Shown: in pieces, positions 17,383 through 26,820 of the stretch
Layout: the number at the start of each line of letters is the position of its first letter
How positions within the stretch are numbered: position 1 is the stretch's first letter
Source of the DNA: Ignavibacteriota bacterium
GTDB taxonomy: Bacteria > Bacteroidota > Ignavibacteria > UBA10030 > SZUA-254
NCBI GenBank assembly: GCA_025358305.1
Contig: JANYJZ010000033.1
Location: 124,001 to 188,000, forward strand
Direction: 5' to 3'
DNA: 64,000 nt
Notes under the pieces: model-generated
Database searches by the model: none
What the model was told of the DNA's origin: nothing
The model's input: only the letters and a program-made list of their open reading frames with translations
Position numbers and translations under genes: made by a program

Positions 17383-18984
17383 TCAGTTCAGATGGGCGAT
17401 CTTTTCCGCTTCCGGAAAGAGTGTCAGGGCTTTCTGAAACTGATTGTCCTCGACGCGCATGACGGAGTACCAGCCCTCGTTCCCCCAGAGGCCGCGAGCG
17501 ATCTGGGCGATGATGCGCGTCTGGATATACGGCGTGTCCTTCTTGAGCTGTTCCTGGTTCAGCGCGATCCCCTTCTTCACGGAGAGGGTGTCGAACTCCG
17601 CCATCATCTCACTGGTGACGATGAATTCCTTCTGGAACCGCGCGAGATCGGTCTTATACCGCTCACGGAGGCCCTTGCCGTACTGGTCCATGTACTTCAC
17701 GTTGAACTCCTGGAAGACGCCCTTTCCGAGGATCTGGACGGAGAGGTCGGTGAGCTTGTCCGCCTTGATGATGAAATCGGGAGTGATGCCGCCGCCGCCG
17801 TAGACCTTGCGTCCGCCCGCGGTCTTGAAGACGGGCCGGGTGGAGTCGCCCTCCTCGGTGTGATCGATGTTCTCCCCTTCGGTCTCGACACGGTCGAACG
17901 CCGCCTTGCGGTATTCGTCCTTGTCCTTGCCGTAGGGCCGCTGGATGAGCCGTCCCGTCGGCGTATAGTACCGCGCGGTCGTCAGCCGAAAGGCCGACTT
18001 GTCGGAGAGCTCGTACTGCCGCTGCACGAGGCCCTTGCCGAACGTCGTCTCGCCGACGATGAGGCCGCGGTCCCAGTCCTGCATCGCCCCGGAAACGATC
18101 TCGCTCGCCGATGCCGTTCCGTTGTTCACCAGGATGATGAGCGAGAGGTCGGTGTTGTTCCCCCCCTGGCTGATGTATTCCTCGTTGAACTCGGCGCGGC
18201 GCCCTTTCGTATAGACGATCTTCTTCCCCTTCGGAAGGAGCTCGTCCGCCATCTTGTAGGCCTGTTCGAGATACCCGCCGCCGTTGTTCCGCAGGTCCAT
18301 GATGAGGCGCTTCATTCCTTGGGCCCGGAGCTTGTTCACCCCCTCGATGAACTCCGCGTAGGTCGTCGAGGCGAAGCGGTTGACGCTGATGTAGCCGATG
18401 TCCTTGCTCACCATGTACGCCACGTCGACCGTGTAGAGGGGGATCTTGTCGCGGACGATGTCAAAATCGATGAGGTCCTTCATCCCGGGCCGATGGATGG
18501 TCACCTTCACGTGCGTCCCCTTGGGCCCCCGGAGTTTCTTCGGGACGTCGTCGCGCTTGATCCCGACGGCGGACGTGTCGTTGATCTTGAGGATCTTGTC
18601 CCCCGAGAGGATGCCCAAGGCCTCGCTCGGGCCGCCGGCGACCGTCAGCTGGACCTGGAGCGTGTCGTTGATGACGTCGTACTCCACCCCGATCCCCTCG
18701 AAGCTCCCCTGGAACTCCTCGGTGATCTTCGGAAGTTGGGACGCGGGGATGTAGACCGAATGGGGGTCGAGGTCGTCGAGCATGCCGTTGATGGCGGACT
18801 CCACGAGCTTCTGACTGTCGATGTCGTCGACGTAATACTTTTCAGCCAGGCTCAGGACGTCCTTGAACTTCGTGAGCTGTTCGAAGATATTGTCCCCGGA
18901 AATCACGTTATTCAGCTGCATTCCAAGGAAAAGGGCGAGAATGACGCTGATCGCGACGGTCATCAGGGAGAAACGCTTTTTCAT
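17383..18984 (-). CDS. S41 carboxyl-terminal processing protease
   Basis: A periplasmic serine protease of the CtpA/Prc family, 533 residues. An N-terminal membrane/signal segment (residues 7-25) is followed by a helical cap, a PDZ domain (about 85-165; GIGVEYD, LSGDKILKINDTS) and the tail-protease core. The catalytic Ser lies in NGTASASEIV and the Lys in TTFGKGLVQ, both intact. These enzymes remove C-terminal segments from exported proteins. It heads its operon and has a clear promoter about 45 nt upstream of the ATG. Confidence 0.93.
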   Translation of the reverse strand: MKKRFSLMTVAISVILALFLGMQLNNVISGDNIFEQLTKFKDVLSLAEKYYVDDIDSQKLVESAINGMLDDLDPHSVYIPASQLPKITEEFQGSFEGIGVEYDVINDTLQVQLTVAGGPSEALGILSGDKILKINDTSAVGIKRDDVPKKLRGPKGTHVKVTIHRPGMKDLIDFDIVRDKIPLYTVDVAYMVSKDIGYISVNRFASTTYAEFIEGVNKLRAQGMKRLIMDLRNNGGGYLEQAYKMADELLPKGKKIVYTKGRRAEFNEEYISQGGNNTDLSLIILVNNGTASASEIVSGAMQDWDRGLIVGETTFGKGLVQRQYELSDKSAFRLTTARYYTPTGRLIQRPYGKDKDEYRKAAFDRVETEGENIDHTEEGDSTRPVFKTAGGRKVYGGGGITPDFIIKADKLTDLSVQILGKGVFQEFNVKYMDQYGKGLRERYKTDLARFQKEFIVTSEMMAEFDTLSVKKGIALNQEQLKKDTPYIQTRIIAQIARGLWGNEGWYSVMRVEDNQFQKALTLFPEAEKIAHLN

Positions 18985-19028
18985 AAAGCACGGTCCGGAA
19001 AAATGATTGCAAGAACAGCTACAAAAAA

Positions 19029-19057
19029 AGAATAGAGAAAAATGGGCTGAAAGTCAA
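19029..19057 (-). promoter_or_regulatory. Promoter for the S41 protease operon
   Basis: Minus strand TTGACT, 17-nt spacer, TATTCT followed by a T-rich stretch. The 5' untranslated region is about 38 nt. Confidence 0.55.
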
Positions 19058-19077
19058 ATAGGGTGTGCGGCGGGGCT

Positions 19078-19884
19078 CTACCGAACGGGCTTCCATTCGT
19101 GGACCATGGAGCGCTTGAACAGAAGCACGCCGAGTCCGTTGAGGAGCCAGAGGAGGGTGATGCGCAAGTACCCGTACCGGCGGTACCGGCGCGGGGATTC
19201 GAAGACGGTGAGGGACCGGACGAACGCGATCATGCCCACGCGGTGGAGCCGGAGGAAGAGTTCGTAGTCCTCGCCGGCCGCGATCGCCTCGTTGTAGCCT
19301 CCCGCCGTCCGGAACGTTACGGCACGCATGACGTGGCATTCTCCCCTCCCCATCCCCATCCCGACGAGGTTGAGCATGCGGAAGTACCAGTTGAAGAACC
19401 CGTGGTAGAACCTGTCTTGGAGGGTCTCCTGGTCCGGCGGCACCAGGACGTTGCAGGTCGCTGCGGCCACGCGGGGGTCCCGCACCGCCTCGCGCATGAG
19501 GCGGAAGAACGCATCGGGTTCGGCGATCATGACGTCCGCGTTGATGAACACGAAGATCTCCCCGCTTGCCGCTTCCGCGCCGCGGTTCCTGCCCATGGAG
19601 ATCGTCTGCGCATAGGGCTCGCGGTGGCAGACGACGAGGTCCGCGAGCGCGCCGGCGAGCGCGACCGTCCGGTCCGCGCTTCCGCCGTCGCTCACAACGA
19701 CTTCAAGGCAGTGGTCCGCTCGGAGCTCGGGAGTGAACTGACGCAAGGTCTGCTCGATGAGCTTTTCCTCCTGCAGCGTCGGAATGATGACGCTGATCCG
19801 CGGCGGCCGGGCGCCGGCGGAGGGAACGTCCGAGGGTCTCACGGCATGCGCCGGGAGATCGGACGATCGGGACGTGCGCTCCAC
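19078..19884 (-). CDS. Family 2 glycosyltransferase
   Basis: A GT-A fold enzyme of about 268 residues. ISVIIPTLQEE is the typical first strand, VVVSDGGSADRT binds the nucleotide sugar, and INADVM stands where the DxD metal motif is expected. The catalytic acidic residues follow in AGEDYELFLR, and a hydrophobic C-terminal helix (ITLLWLLNGLGVLLF) probably anchors it to the membrane. The layout is close to the single-domain GT2 type found with sterol-, lipid- or arsenosugar-related genes; the acceptor is unknown. The GTG start is tentative. It follows the Cys-tailed lipoprotein by 16 nt. Confidence 0.82.
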   Translation of the reverse strand: MERTSRSSDLPAHAVRPSDVPSAGARPPRISVIIPTLQEEKLIEQTLRQFTPELRADHCLEVVVSDGGSADRTVALAGALADLVVCHREPYAQTISMGRNRGAEAASGEIFVFINADVMIAEPDAFFRLMREAVRDPRVAAATCNVLVPPDQETLQDRFYHGFFNWYFRMLNLVGMGMGRGECHVMRAVTFRTAGGYNEAIAAGEDYELFLRLHRVGMIAFVRSLTVFESPRRYRRYGYLRITLLWLLNGLGVLLFKRSMVHEWKPVR

Positions 19885-19900
19885 GCTCGCGCCCCTCCCG

Positions 19901-20524
19901 CTAGCATCCGCCTCCGGCGGAGCACGGGGGGAACGCGCCGCAAATGCAGGTTCGGCCGGTGAACATGAACGACGTCGGAGGCGCCTGGATGAACCCGAGG
20001 CGATCGTAGATCTTCAGCGACGCCTCGAGGACGAATTCTTCCGGGTCGGCGCACGCCACGTTAAAGTCGCAGATCCGGCGCCGGAGGAACGCGAAGTTCA
20101 TCTCGTGCGGGAGGTAGATGCCGTCGTCGCTCCGCAGGTTCCAGTAGAGATCGAGGCTGATCTTCTGGCCCGGGAGAAGCATGATCTTGCCGTTCGCGAT
20201 GAGATCGCGGTTCTGCAAGTTGCTTTGACTCAGGACGATCGTCTTGAAGCGCACCGGGCGCCGCTTCCACCAGATCCGGACGGCGCCGCTGACGTTGACG
20301 CTGTCGTAGAAGACCTCGTCGAACACGTTCTCCGCCTCGAGGACGGCGTGGACGGCCTGCCGCCCCGGCGGGGCGAGCCGGTCGTTGAGCTGCTCGATGA
20401 GCGTCACCTTGAGCGCAAGGACGTTCTTCGGGTCCTGGTAGGTCGGGAGGGTCTCCTTGCATCGCAGGGAAGCGAGCGCCAAGAGGGCGACGAGGGTCGA
20501 GACCAACACATGTCTAGAGTTCAT
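19901..20524 (-). CDS. Putative exported lipoprotein with Cys-rich C-terminus
   Basis: I do not recognise this 207-residue protein. It starts with a hydrophobic signal segment ending at Cys22 (LASLRC; Arg before Cys is unusual for a lipobox). The middle is beta-rich. The C-terminal third is cysteine-rich, with C-x5-C (CDFNVAC), then CIC and two further cysteines in the last 15 residues (ending GGGC). Its start overlaps the 3' end of the TonB-dependent receptor gene by 11 nt, so the two are likely partners, as in SusC/SusD-type pairs, but there is no SusD signature. Confidence 0.68.
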   Translation of the reverse strand: MNSRHVLVSTLVALLALASLRCKETLPTYQDPKNVLALKVTLIEQLNDRLAPPGRQAVHAVLEAENVFDEVFYDSVNVSGAVRIWWKRRPVRFKTIVLSQSNLQNRDLIANGKIMLLPGQKISLDLYWNLRSDDGIYLPHEMNFAFLRRRICDFNVACADPEEFVLEASLKIYDRLGFIQAPPTSFMFTGRTCICGAFPPCSAGGGC

Positions 20525-23048
20525 ATCGGAGTCCTACGGAGAATCTTCTCGGTTCAGAAAATGCTGAGGGGTCCTGGAGCTGTCCGCCGATCCGGCCGTT
20601 CGCATCGGCCCACTTCGCCCCGGTGGAATTGAGTGCGTTTCGCAAGTCCCCGTAGAGCGTGAAGGACGAGTACGTTCCGAGGGGGAACTTCCGGGAGAAC
20701 TTGAAGTTCATGATGCTCGATCCGGGAAGCCGCGCGTTGTTCGGGAGGAAGGCCCTCCCCGGCTCGTCCGGGGTGAAGCCGTCCTTCGTCGGGAAGTACG
20801 TGTACGGTCTGCCGGTGCTGTACGACCAGAGGAGGTTGCCGGTGAAGTCGAACGGGAGCTCGGCGTCGAGGGCGAGCTTCACGCTGTGCGTCTGGTCCCA
20901 GCTGAGCGGGTAGGGCTGGTTCGCCACCGGGAACCCCCACTGCTGGAGGTTGATCCCCTGGCTCGCGTAGTCGCTCACTCCCTCGGTACGCATGAGGGAA
21001 TACGAAATGGACCCGGAGATCCGGTCGTCGTGCACTCGGGAGAGGACAAACTCGAGGCCCTCGGCGTTCGCAAAGGCGTTGTTCACGTATTCCGCGAACC
21101 CGTAGTCGCCGGCGAGGCGCGCCTTCGACGGGAGGAACGTCTTGGAGTCGATCTGGTCGATGAACTCCTTTCGGAAGTATGTCATGCTGAAGAGCGTCTT
21201 TTCATCGATGCCGTACTTGATGCCGATCTCCCAGGCGTGCGTCCGCTCCGGCTTCAGGTCGGGGTTCCCCACCAGGACGTTCACGCCGCTCCGAAGCTGC
21301 TGCGGGTTGATGCCGGAGTAGAGGTAGTCAAAGAGCGGAAACTGGAAATAGTGGCCGTAGTTCATCACGAGGATCATGTTCCACATCATCGGGAACGAGA
21401 GGCCCATACGCGGGCTCACCTGCTGTTTCATCGAAGCTTTGACGAAGCGCGTCACCTGAGACGTGTACTGGCCCGACGCGCTGTCAGGCGTCGTATATTC
21501 CACGACCGGGCGCTCGCTCCGGGGGTCCAGGAAGTCCCACCGAAAGCCGAGGTTCACCACCGCCCCGTCCTTCTTCACTTCGAGCTTGTCCTGGAGGTAG
21601 ACGCTTCCCGACCGGGGCTTGTAGTTATACATCGTGCTGTAATTGAGCTGCGGGGAATCGACGAGGATCTTCCCGAAATAGGTCCTCTGGGGCTCGTACT
21701 TCACGAGGTCCGAGAAGATGTCGTATTGATTGTACTCGAACCCCGCCTTGAGGATGTTCTCCGGGTTCGGCTGCACGACGAGGTCGTACTTCGCGGTGTT
21801 GATCTTCTGCCTGGTGTCGGACCACCAGGCGCGGTTCCCCTTGACGACGTAGGCGAGGAAGAAGTCGTACTCGTACGGGGTGAGGTCGATGCTCGACTTG
21901 TCGTCCTCGCCCATGTGCGAATGGAGGTCGTAGTGCGTCAGGTTGAACGTATAGTGGACGATGTCGGAGAGCGAATGGGAGATCGTCGCTGTGGTCCGGA
22001 TCGACGTCCGGCTCCGTTTCGGCAATCCGGCGAGGTTGAAGCGCCAGCTGTACTCGTAATCCCGCCACGCCTTGTCCGAGAAGACGGTCTGGGCCGTGAG
22101 CCTCATCCGCGAAGAGGCCGTCAGGTCGAGCTTGCCGATGCCCGAGAGCTCCTTCGAGACCGGAGAGTTGAAAAACTTGTCGAAGTCCTGCCACCACCGG
22201 GTGTCGTTCATCTGGAACGTCGCCGCCGCGAAATAATGGAGGCGTTCCCGGATGACCGGCCCCGAAAAGGTAAGCTCGGTCTCCGTGAGACGGTTGACCT
22301 CGCGGTTCCAGCCGCCCGAGAGCCAGTCGTCCTTCTCGAGGCGCACAACAGCCGAATGGCGGTCGTCTCCGCGGCGCGTGATGATGTTTACGACCCCCGA
22401 AAGGGCGTTGCCGTACTCCGCCTCGAACCCGCCCGACTGCATCGAAAACTCCGTGATCGCGCTCTTCGGCAATGAGCTCCCCATGCCGCCGCCGACGACG
22501 TCCTGCATCGGGAGCCCGTCGACGAGATAGACCACTTCCGACGACTTGCCGCCCCGGACGTTCCCTTCGGCGGTGACGCTCGGGAAGAGCGCCACGAGCT
22601 CCTGGATGTTCCGGACGGAGAGCCTCTCCACCTCCTTCGCGTTCACCGTGAAGTTGGTGCTCGTAACGTCGCGTTCGATCAACGGGCGCTCCGCGGTGAT
22701 CTCAACCTCGGAAAGTTCGACCGCGGAGGGGACGAGCTCGATCGTGATCCGCGTGCGCAGGTCCGCGCGGATGACGACGCCTTTGTAGACCATCGGCTGG
22801 TAGCCGATGATCGAGAAGCGCACATCGTACGTGCCGGACTCAAGATTGCTGATCTGGAAGTTCCCCTCAATGTCCGAGGCGGCGCCTTGGGAGGAGCCGA
22901 CGATGACGACGGAGACCCCGACGAGGGCTTCCTTCGTCTCCTTGTCGGCGACCTTGCCCTCGAGGATGCCGGTGGTCCCGGCCCATACGCAGGAGATCCC
23001 TGCCACCAGGAGCGTCAGGAGGAGGAGCGAGCGGCGGAGTGCGTCCAT
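20514..23048 (-). CDS. TonB-dependent receptor with carboxypeptidase-like N-domain
   Basis: An outer-membrane active transporter of 844 residues. After the signal peptide (ending VWA) comes a CarboxypepD_reg-like beta domain (TTGILEGKVADKETKEALVG...), then the plug (VRNIQELVALFPSV, VVYLVDGLPMQDV, SGVVNIITRR) and a 22-strand barrel ending in GLRYEL. The ATG overlaps the lysS stop by one base (TGATG); the track ORF begins far too early. The substrate is unknown, and the following lipoprotein probably works with it at the cell surface. Confidence 0.9.
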   Translation of the reverse strand: MDALRRSLLLLTLLVAGISCVWAGTTGILEGKVADKETKEALVGVSVVIVGSSQGAASDIEGNFQISNLESGTYDVRFSIIGYQPMVYKGVVIRADLRTRITIELVPSAVELSEVEITAERPLIERDVTSTNFTVNAKEVERLSVRNIQELVALFPSVTAEGNVRGGKSSEVVYLVDGLPMQDVVGGGMGSSLPKSAITEFSMQSGGFEAEYGNALSGVVNIITRRGDDRHSAVVRLEKDDWLSGGWNREVNRLTETELTFSGPVIRERLHYFAAATFQMNDTRWWQDFDKFFNSPVSKELSGIGKLDLTASSRMRLTAQTVFSDKAWRDYEYSWRFNLAGLPKRSRTSIRTTATISHSLSDIVHYTFNLTHYDLHSHMGEDDKSSIDLTPYEYDFFLAYVVKGNRAWWSDTRQKINTAKYDLVVQPNPENILKAGFEYNQYDIFSDLVKYEPQRTYFGKILVDSPQLNYSTMYNYKPRSGSVYLQDKLEVKKDGAVVNLGFRWDFLDPRSERPVVEYTTPDSASGQYTSQVTRFVKASMKQQVSPRMGLSFPMMWNMILVMNYGHYFQFPLFDYLYSGINPQQLRSGVNVLVGNPDLKPERTHAWEIGIKYGIDEKTLFSMTYFRKEFIDQIDSKTFLPSKARLAGDYGFAEYVNNAFANAEGLEFVLSRVHDDRISGSISYSLMRTEGVSDYASQGINLQQWGFPVANQPYPLSWDQTHSVKLALDAELPFDFTGNLLWSYSTGRPYTYFPTKDGFTPDEPGRAFLPNNARLPGSSIMNFKFSRKFPLGTYSSFTLYGDLRNALNSTGAKWADANGRIGGQLQDPSAFSEPRRFSVGLRYEL

Positions 23049-24586
23049 CACTGTTCGGGCTTCATCTGGGGAAAGAGCAGGACGTCGCGGATCGACTCCT
23101 GGTTCGTCAAGAGCATCGTAAGCCGGTCGATGCCGATGCCGAGCCCCGCCGTCGGGGGCATGCCGTACTCGAGCGCCCGGAGGAAGTCCTCGTCGAGGAC
23201 CTGCGCCTCCTGGTCGCCGCGGGCGCGGAGCTTCATCTGGTCCTCGAAACGCTGGCGCTGGTCGAGGGGGTCGTTGAGTTCGCTGAAGGCGTTGCAAAGC
23301 TCTTGGCCGTTGACGATGACCTCGAACCGTTCCACGAGGCCCGGCTTGGAGCGGTGCTTCTTCGCGAGCGGGGACATTTCCAGGGGGTAATCGGTGATGA
23401 ACGTCGGCTGAATGAGCGTCGGCTCCACCGTTTCGCTGAAGATCTCGTCGATCATCGCGCCGATGCCCGCCCCCGGCTCCACCTCGAGGTGGAGTTCCTT
23501 GAGGATCGCGCGAACCTCGGGTTCGCTCTTGCCGTGAAGATCCTTCCCGGTGCGGTCCTTGATCGCGTCGAACATGGTGATGCGCTTCCAGGGGGGCGCG
23601 ACGTCGATCTCGTTCTTTCCGACGGTGAGCTTCGTCGTACCGTTCACCGCCACGGCGCTCGCGCTGACGAGCTCCTCGACCAAGTCCATCATCCAGAGGT
23701 AGTCCCGGTACGCGACGTAGAGCTCGAGCATCGTGAACTCGGGGTTGTGCGACCGGTCCATCCCCTCGTTCCGGAAATCCTTCGCGAACTCATAGACGGC
23801 GTCAAAGCCGCCGACGATGAGGCGCTTGAGATAGAGCTCGTCCGCGATGCGCAGGTAGAGGTCGATATCAAGAGCGTTATGATGCGTGAGGAAGGGGCGC
23901 GCGGACGCGCCGCCGTAGATGGGCTGGAGGATCGGCGTCTCGACCTCGAGGTAGCCGCGGGCGTCGAAAAACGACCGGATGGACTTCATGAGCGCCGAGC
24001 GCTTCAAAAAGACCTCCCGGACCCCGGGGTTCACGACGAGGTCGACGTAGCGTTGGCGGTAGCGGAGCTCCTTGTCGGCGAACGGGTCGAACGTCACGGT
24101 ATTGCCCTTCTCGTCGGTCTTTTCCTTGACGATCGGCAGGGGCCGCAGGGACTTCGACAGGAGCGCGAAGCGGCGCGCATGCACCGAGACCTCCCCCATC
24201 TTCGTTCGGAACACGAACCCCTCCACTCCGATGATGTCGCCGATATCGAGGAGCTTGAACGCGTCGTACTGTTCTCCAAGGTCGTCCCGCTTGAGATAGA
24301 CCTGGATCCTCCCCTGCGCGTCCTGGAGATGGCAGAATGACGCCTTGCCCATCCTCCGGATCGACATGATCCTCCCCGCGACGGCGACGTCGGAGGCCGG
24401 AGCCTCGTCGTCGTCCCGGAACGCGTCGATCGTCGCGCGGGAGTACGCGCTGCGTTCGAAGACGGCCGGATAGGGATCGATGCCGCGTGAACGGAGCTCT
24501 GCGAGCTCTTCACGCCTGCGCTGCATCAACGAATTAAGATCTTCGCCATGCGCTGCGTCAGGAGACGACTGGGGATTCACTTCCAC
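23048..24586 (-). CDS. lysS: Lysyl-tRNA synthetase, class II
   Basis: The 512-residue enzyme has the N-terminal OB-fold anticodon-binding domain ([23 protein letters not shown]) and the class II catalytic core with motif 2 ([18 protein letters not shown]) and motif 3 ([12 protein letters not shown]). It has its own promoter directly upstream. That an outer-membrane receptor gene is coupled to its stop codon is unusual and is noted as a finding. Confidence 0.95.
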   Translation of the reverse strand: MEVNPQSSPDAAHGEDLNSLMQRRREELAELRSRGIDPYPAVFERSAYSRATIDAFRDDDEAPASDVAVAGRIMSIRRMGKASFCHLQDAQGRIQVYLKRDDLGEQYDAFKLLDIGDIIGVEGFVFRTKMGEVSVHARRFALLSKSLRPLPIVKEKTDEKGNTVTFDPFADKELRYRQRYVDLVVNPGVREVFLKRSALMKSIRSFFDARGYLEVETPILQPIYGGASARPFLTHHNALDIDLYLRIADELYLKRLIVGGFDAVYEFAKDFRNEGMDRSHNPEFTMLELYVAYRDYLWMMDLVEELVSASAVAVNGTTKLTVGKNEIDVAPPWKRITMFDAIKDRTGKDLHGKSEPEVRAILKELHLEVEPGAGIGAMIDEIFSETVEPTLIQPTFITDYPLEMSPLAKKHRSKPGLVERFEVIVNGQELCNAFSELNDPLDQRQRFEDQMKLRARGDQEAQVLDEDFLRALEYGMPPTAGLGIGIDRLTMLLTNQESIRDVLLFPQMKPEQ

Positions 24587-24622
24587 TGGTGCACTTTCAA
24601 AGGAGGAAAAAAATCGTCTAGA

Positions 24623-24651
24623 AACATACCAAAAATGAGCAAAAGAAGCAA
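24623..24651 (-). promoter_or_regulatory. Promoter for lysS
   Basis: Minus strand TTGCTT, 17-nt spacer, TATGTT. It lies in the 69-nt gap after the T9SS cargo gene, with AGGAGG-type purines close to the gene. Confidence 0.5.
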
Positions 24652-24655
24652 GGAT

Positions 24656-26791
24656 TTAACGAAGGAGGAGCATCTTCTTCGTCTCGGAGTACGTGCCGGC
24701 CTGCATCCGGTAGAAATACACGCCGGCCGGAAGCGCCGACGCGTCCCACGCAATGCGGTACACGCCGGGCGCCTTCGGCCCGTCGGCGAGCGACGCCACT
24801 TGGCGTCCGAGGAGGTCGAATACGCGGAGCGTGACGGCCGCGCGGTCCCCGGCGGGCACGGAGAATTCGATCACCGTCGCAGGGTTGAACGGGTTGGGAT
24901 AATTTTGTGCGAGCAGGAATGCCGTGGGAACGGCCACGGCCGCCTCCACGCCCAAGAGCGTCTGCGCCGTCCGGAACACTCCGCCGTTGTACGTGCCGGC
25001 GAAGAGAAGGCCGTGCGCATCGAAGCCCAGGGAGAGCACATGGGGAAACCCGAGACCCGACGCCGGGACGGCATTCCAGCTGTCGCCGTCGTCGCTCGAG
25101 ACGAACACGCCCTGCTGCGCCGCCGCGTAGACCGACTGGAACCCGAGCGAGGCGATCGATGAGACATAGCCGTTCGTGAACTGACGCGGCGTCCAGGAAA
25201 GACCGCTGTCCGTCGACCGGAAGACGCCGCCGTAGGCGCCGACGAAGAGCGTCCCGGCCTCATCCGCGTGGACCGAGAGCAGGTCGTTCCGGACCAAGCC
25301 GCGCTCGAGCCAGCTCGAACCGCCGTCATCCGACTCGTACACGCCCGATTGGTCCGTCACGGCGAACAGCTGGCCGAGCGGGCCCGAGCAGAGCGAGACG
25401 ATCCCGTTCGAGGCGAGTCCCACGGTCTTCCAGGTCGATCCGCCGTCCGTTGACCGGGCGACGCCGAAGAGTGTACCCGCATAGACGTCCCCCCCCGGCA
25501 GCACCGCGAGCGCTGCCACCGGCCCGGTCGGGAGCCCCGACCCGGGATGGTCCCAGTCAGCGCCGTCATCGGTCGACCGATAGATCCCGCATTCCGTCCC
25601 GGCGTAGAGCGACCCGCCGTGTTCGGCGAGCGCATAGATGTTGTCGCAGATCGAGCCCGCGGGGGCCTGCGTCCAGTTCACGCCGTCGTCGGAGGAACGG
25701 AAGGTCCGCGCCCCGAGCGTTCCGGCGATCGTCGTCCCGGACGAGGTCTCGATGATGGAGAAGACGTCGCGCTTCCGGGGACCGCTCTGCATCCAGGACG
25801 CACCCCCGTCCACGGACCGGAACAATCCCCACGTGCCGCTTGACCCCAGGACAGTGTCCGCGCCGGCAGATTTCATGACGTCGAACGATTCCGAGATCGG
25901 ACCAGAGTACTCCCATGCGTCGGGGTTGCCGGTGTAGCGGTAGCTCCCGTCCGATGTCGAAACAACGATCGTCCCCGATACGTCCGCCGAGAGCGCAGTG
26001 ACGGTCTTGTCGGAGAAGCCGAGGTACGTCCAGCTCTGTGCGCCGTCCGCGGAGACGTAGACGCCGCCGTCGGAGATCGCGGGATTCGCGGCGAGGTAGA
26101 TATGATTGTCGGCAGTGAGCGCCAGCGCGGAGATGCCGCGGCCGCCGAATGACGCTTCCCAGGTCTGGCCCTGATCGCGCGTGAGAAACAATCCCGCCTT
26201 CGTCGTCCCGACGAGGATGACGCCGTGGTGGTCGATAAGGGTTCCGCTGACGAAATCCGTCCCCGCGGTCACCTGGTTCGGAAGCGGGTTCCCGATCGTG
26301 GGCCACGAACTCACGCCGTCGTACGTAACGAGCCAGTACGGGCCGAATGCCTGGCCAAAGAACGAATCGCGGAACAATCCGTATGCCGACCCGTCATCCG
26401 CCAGGCTGAACGGCTGGCTCTTCTGGTTGCCCGCCGCCGAAATGCGGTTCCAGCTGTCGCCGTTGTCCGTCGTGCGGTAGATCTGGTAGTAGCTCGACAC
26501 GCCCGAGAGGATCCGTGCGGCGATCGCGTTGTTCCCCCGGGCAGAGAGCATCAGGAACTGGCCGCCGATGTTCGCCGAGATCTGCCAGCTGGTCCCGCGG
26601 TCCGTGGAGGTATAGATCACGCCGTTCCCGAGCAACGCAAAGAGGCGGCCGCCGGTCCCTTCCTGGATCTCGAAGAACCCCGCGACGCCGTTGAGCTCTT
26701 GCCAGAACGGCGGCGGAGCCTGGGAGAGGCCCGCGGAGATCCCCGCCAGGAGAAGGACGAGGAACAAAAAGGTGCGAATGAGTCTGTTCAT
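24656..26791 (-). CDS. T9SS-secreted BNR/Asp-box repeat protein
   Basis: A secreted protein of about 711 residues. The signal peptide ends near GLSQA. The body is a beta-propeller array with about eleven Asp-box repeats of the S-x-D-x-G-x-x-W form (for example STDRGTSW, TTDNGDSW, SVDGGASW, SDDGGSSW). The last 85 residues are the type A T9SS sorting domain: QNYPNPFNP, a VTLRVFDLLGRQV strand, then PAGVYFYRM and a final KKMLLLR. Such repeats occur in sialidases and Ycf48-like proteins, but no catalytic residues are obvious, so binding or adhesion is the safer guess. The ATG used is 33 nt inside the track ORF. It starts 29 nt after the S9B peptidase gene. Confidence 0.88.
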   Translation of the reverse strand: MNRLIRTFLFLVLLLAGISAGLSQAPPPFWQELNGVAGFFEIQEGTGGRLFALLGNGVIYTSTDRGTSWQISANIGGQFLMLSARGNNAIAARILSGVSSYYQIYRTTDNGDSWNRISAAGNQKSQPFSLADDGSAYGLFRDSFFGQAFGPYWLVTYDGVSSWPTIGNPLPNQVTAGTDFVSGTLIDHHGVILVGTTKAGLFLTRDQGQTWEASFGGRGISALALTADNHIYLAANPAISDGGVYVSADGAQSWTYLGFSDKTVTALSADVSGTIVVSTSDGSYRYTGNPDAWEYSGPISESFDVMKSAGADTVLGSSGTWGLFRSVDGGASWMQSGPRKRDVFSIIETSSGTTIAGTLGARTFRSSDDGVNWTQAPAGSICDNIYALAEHGGSLYAGTECGIYRSTDDGADWDHPGSGLPTGPVAALAVLPGGDVYAGTLFGVARSTDGGSTWKTVGLASNGIVSLCSGPLGQLFAVTDQSGVYESDDGGSSWLERGLVRNDLLSVHADEAGTLFVGAYGGVFRSTDSGLSWTPRQFTNGYVSSIASLGFQSVYAAAQQGVFVSSDDGDSWNAVPASGLGFPHVLSLGFDAHGLLFAGTYNGGVFRTAQTLLGVEAAVAVPTAFLLAQNYPNPFNPATVIEFSVPAGDRAAVTLRVFDLLGRQVASLADGPKAPGVYRIAWDASALPAGVYFYRMQAGTYSETKKMLLLR

Positions 26792-26820
26792 GAAGATCGT
26801 CGTGCTCCGTTCGGATGAGG

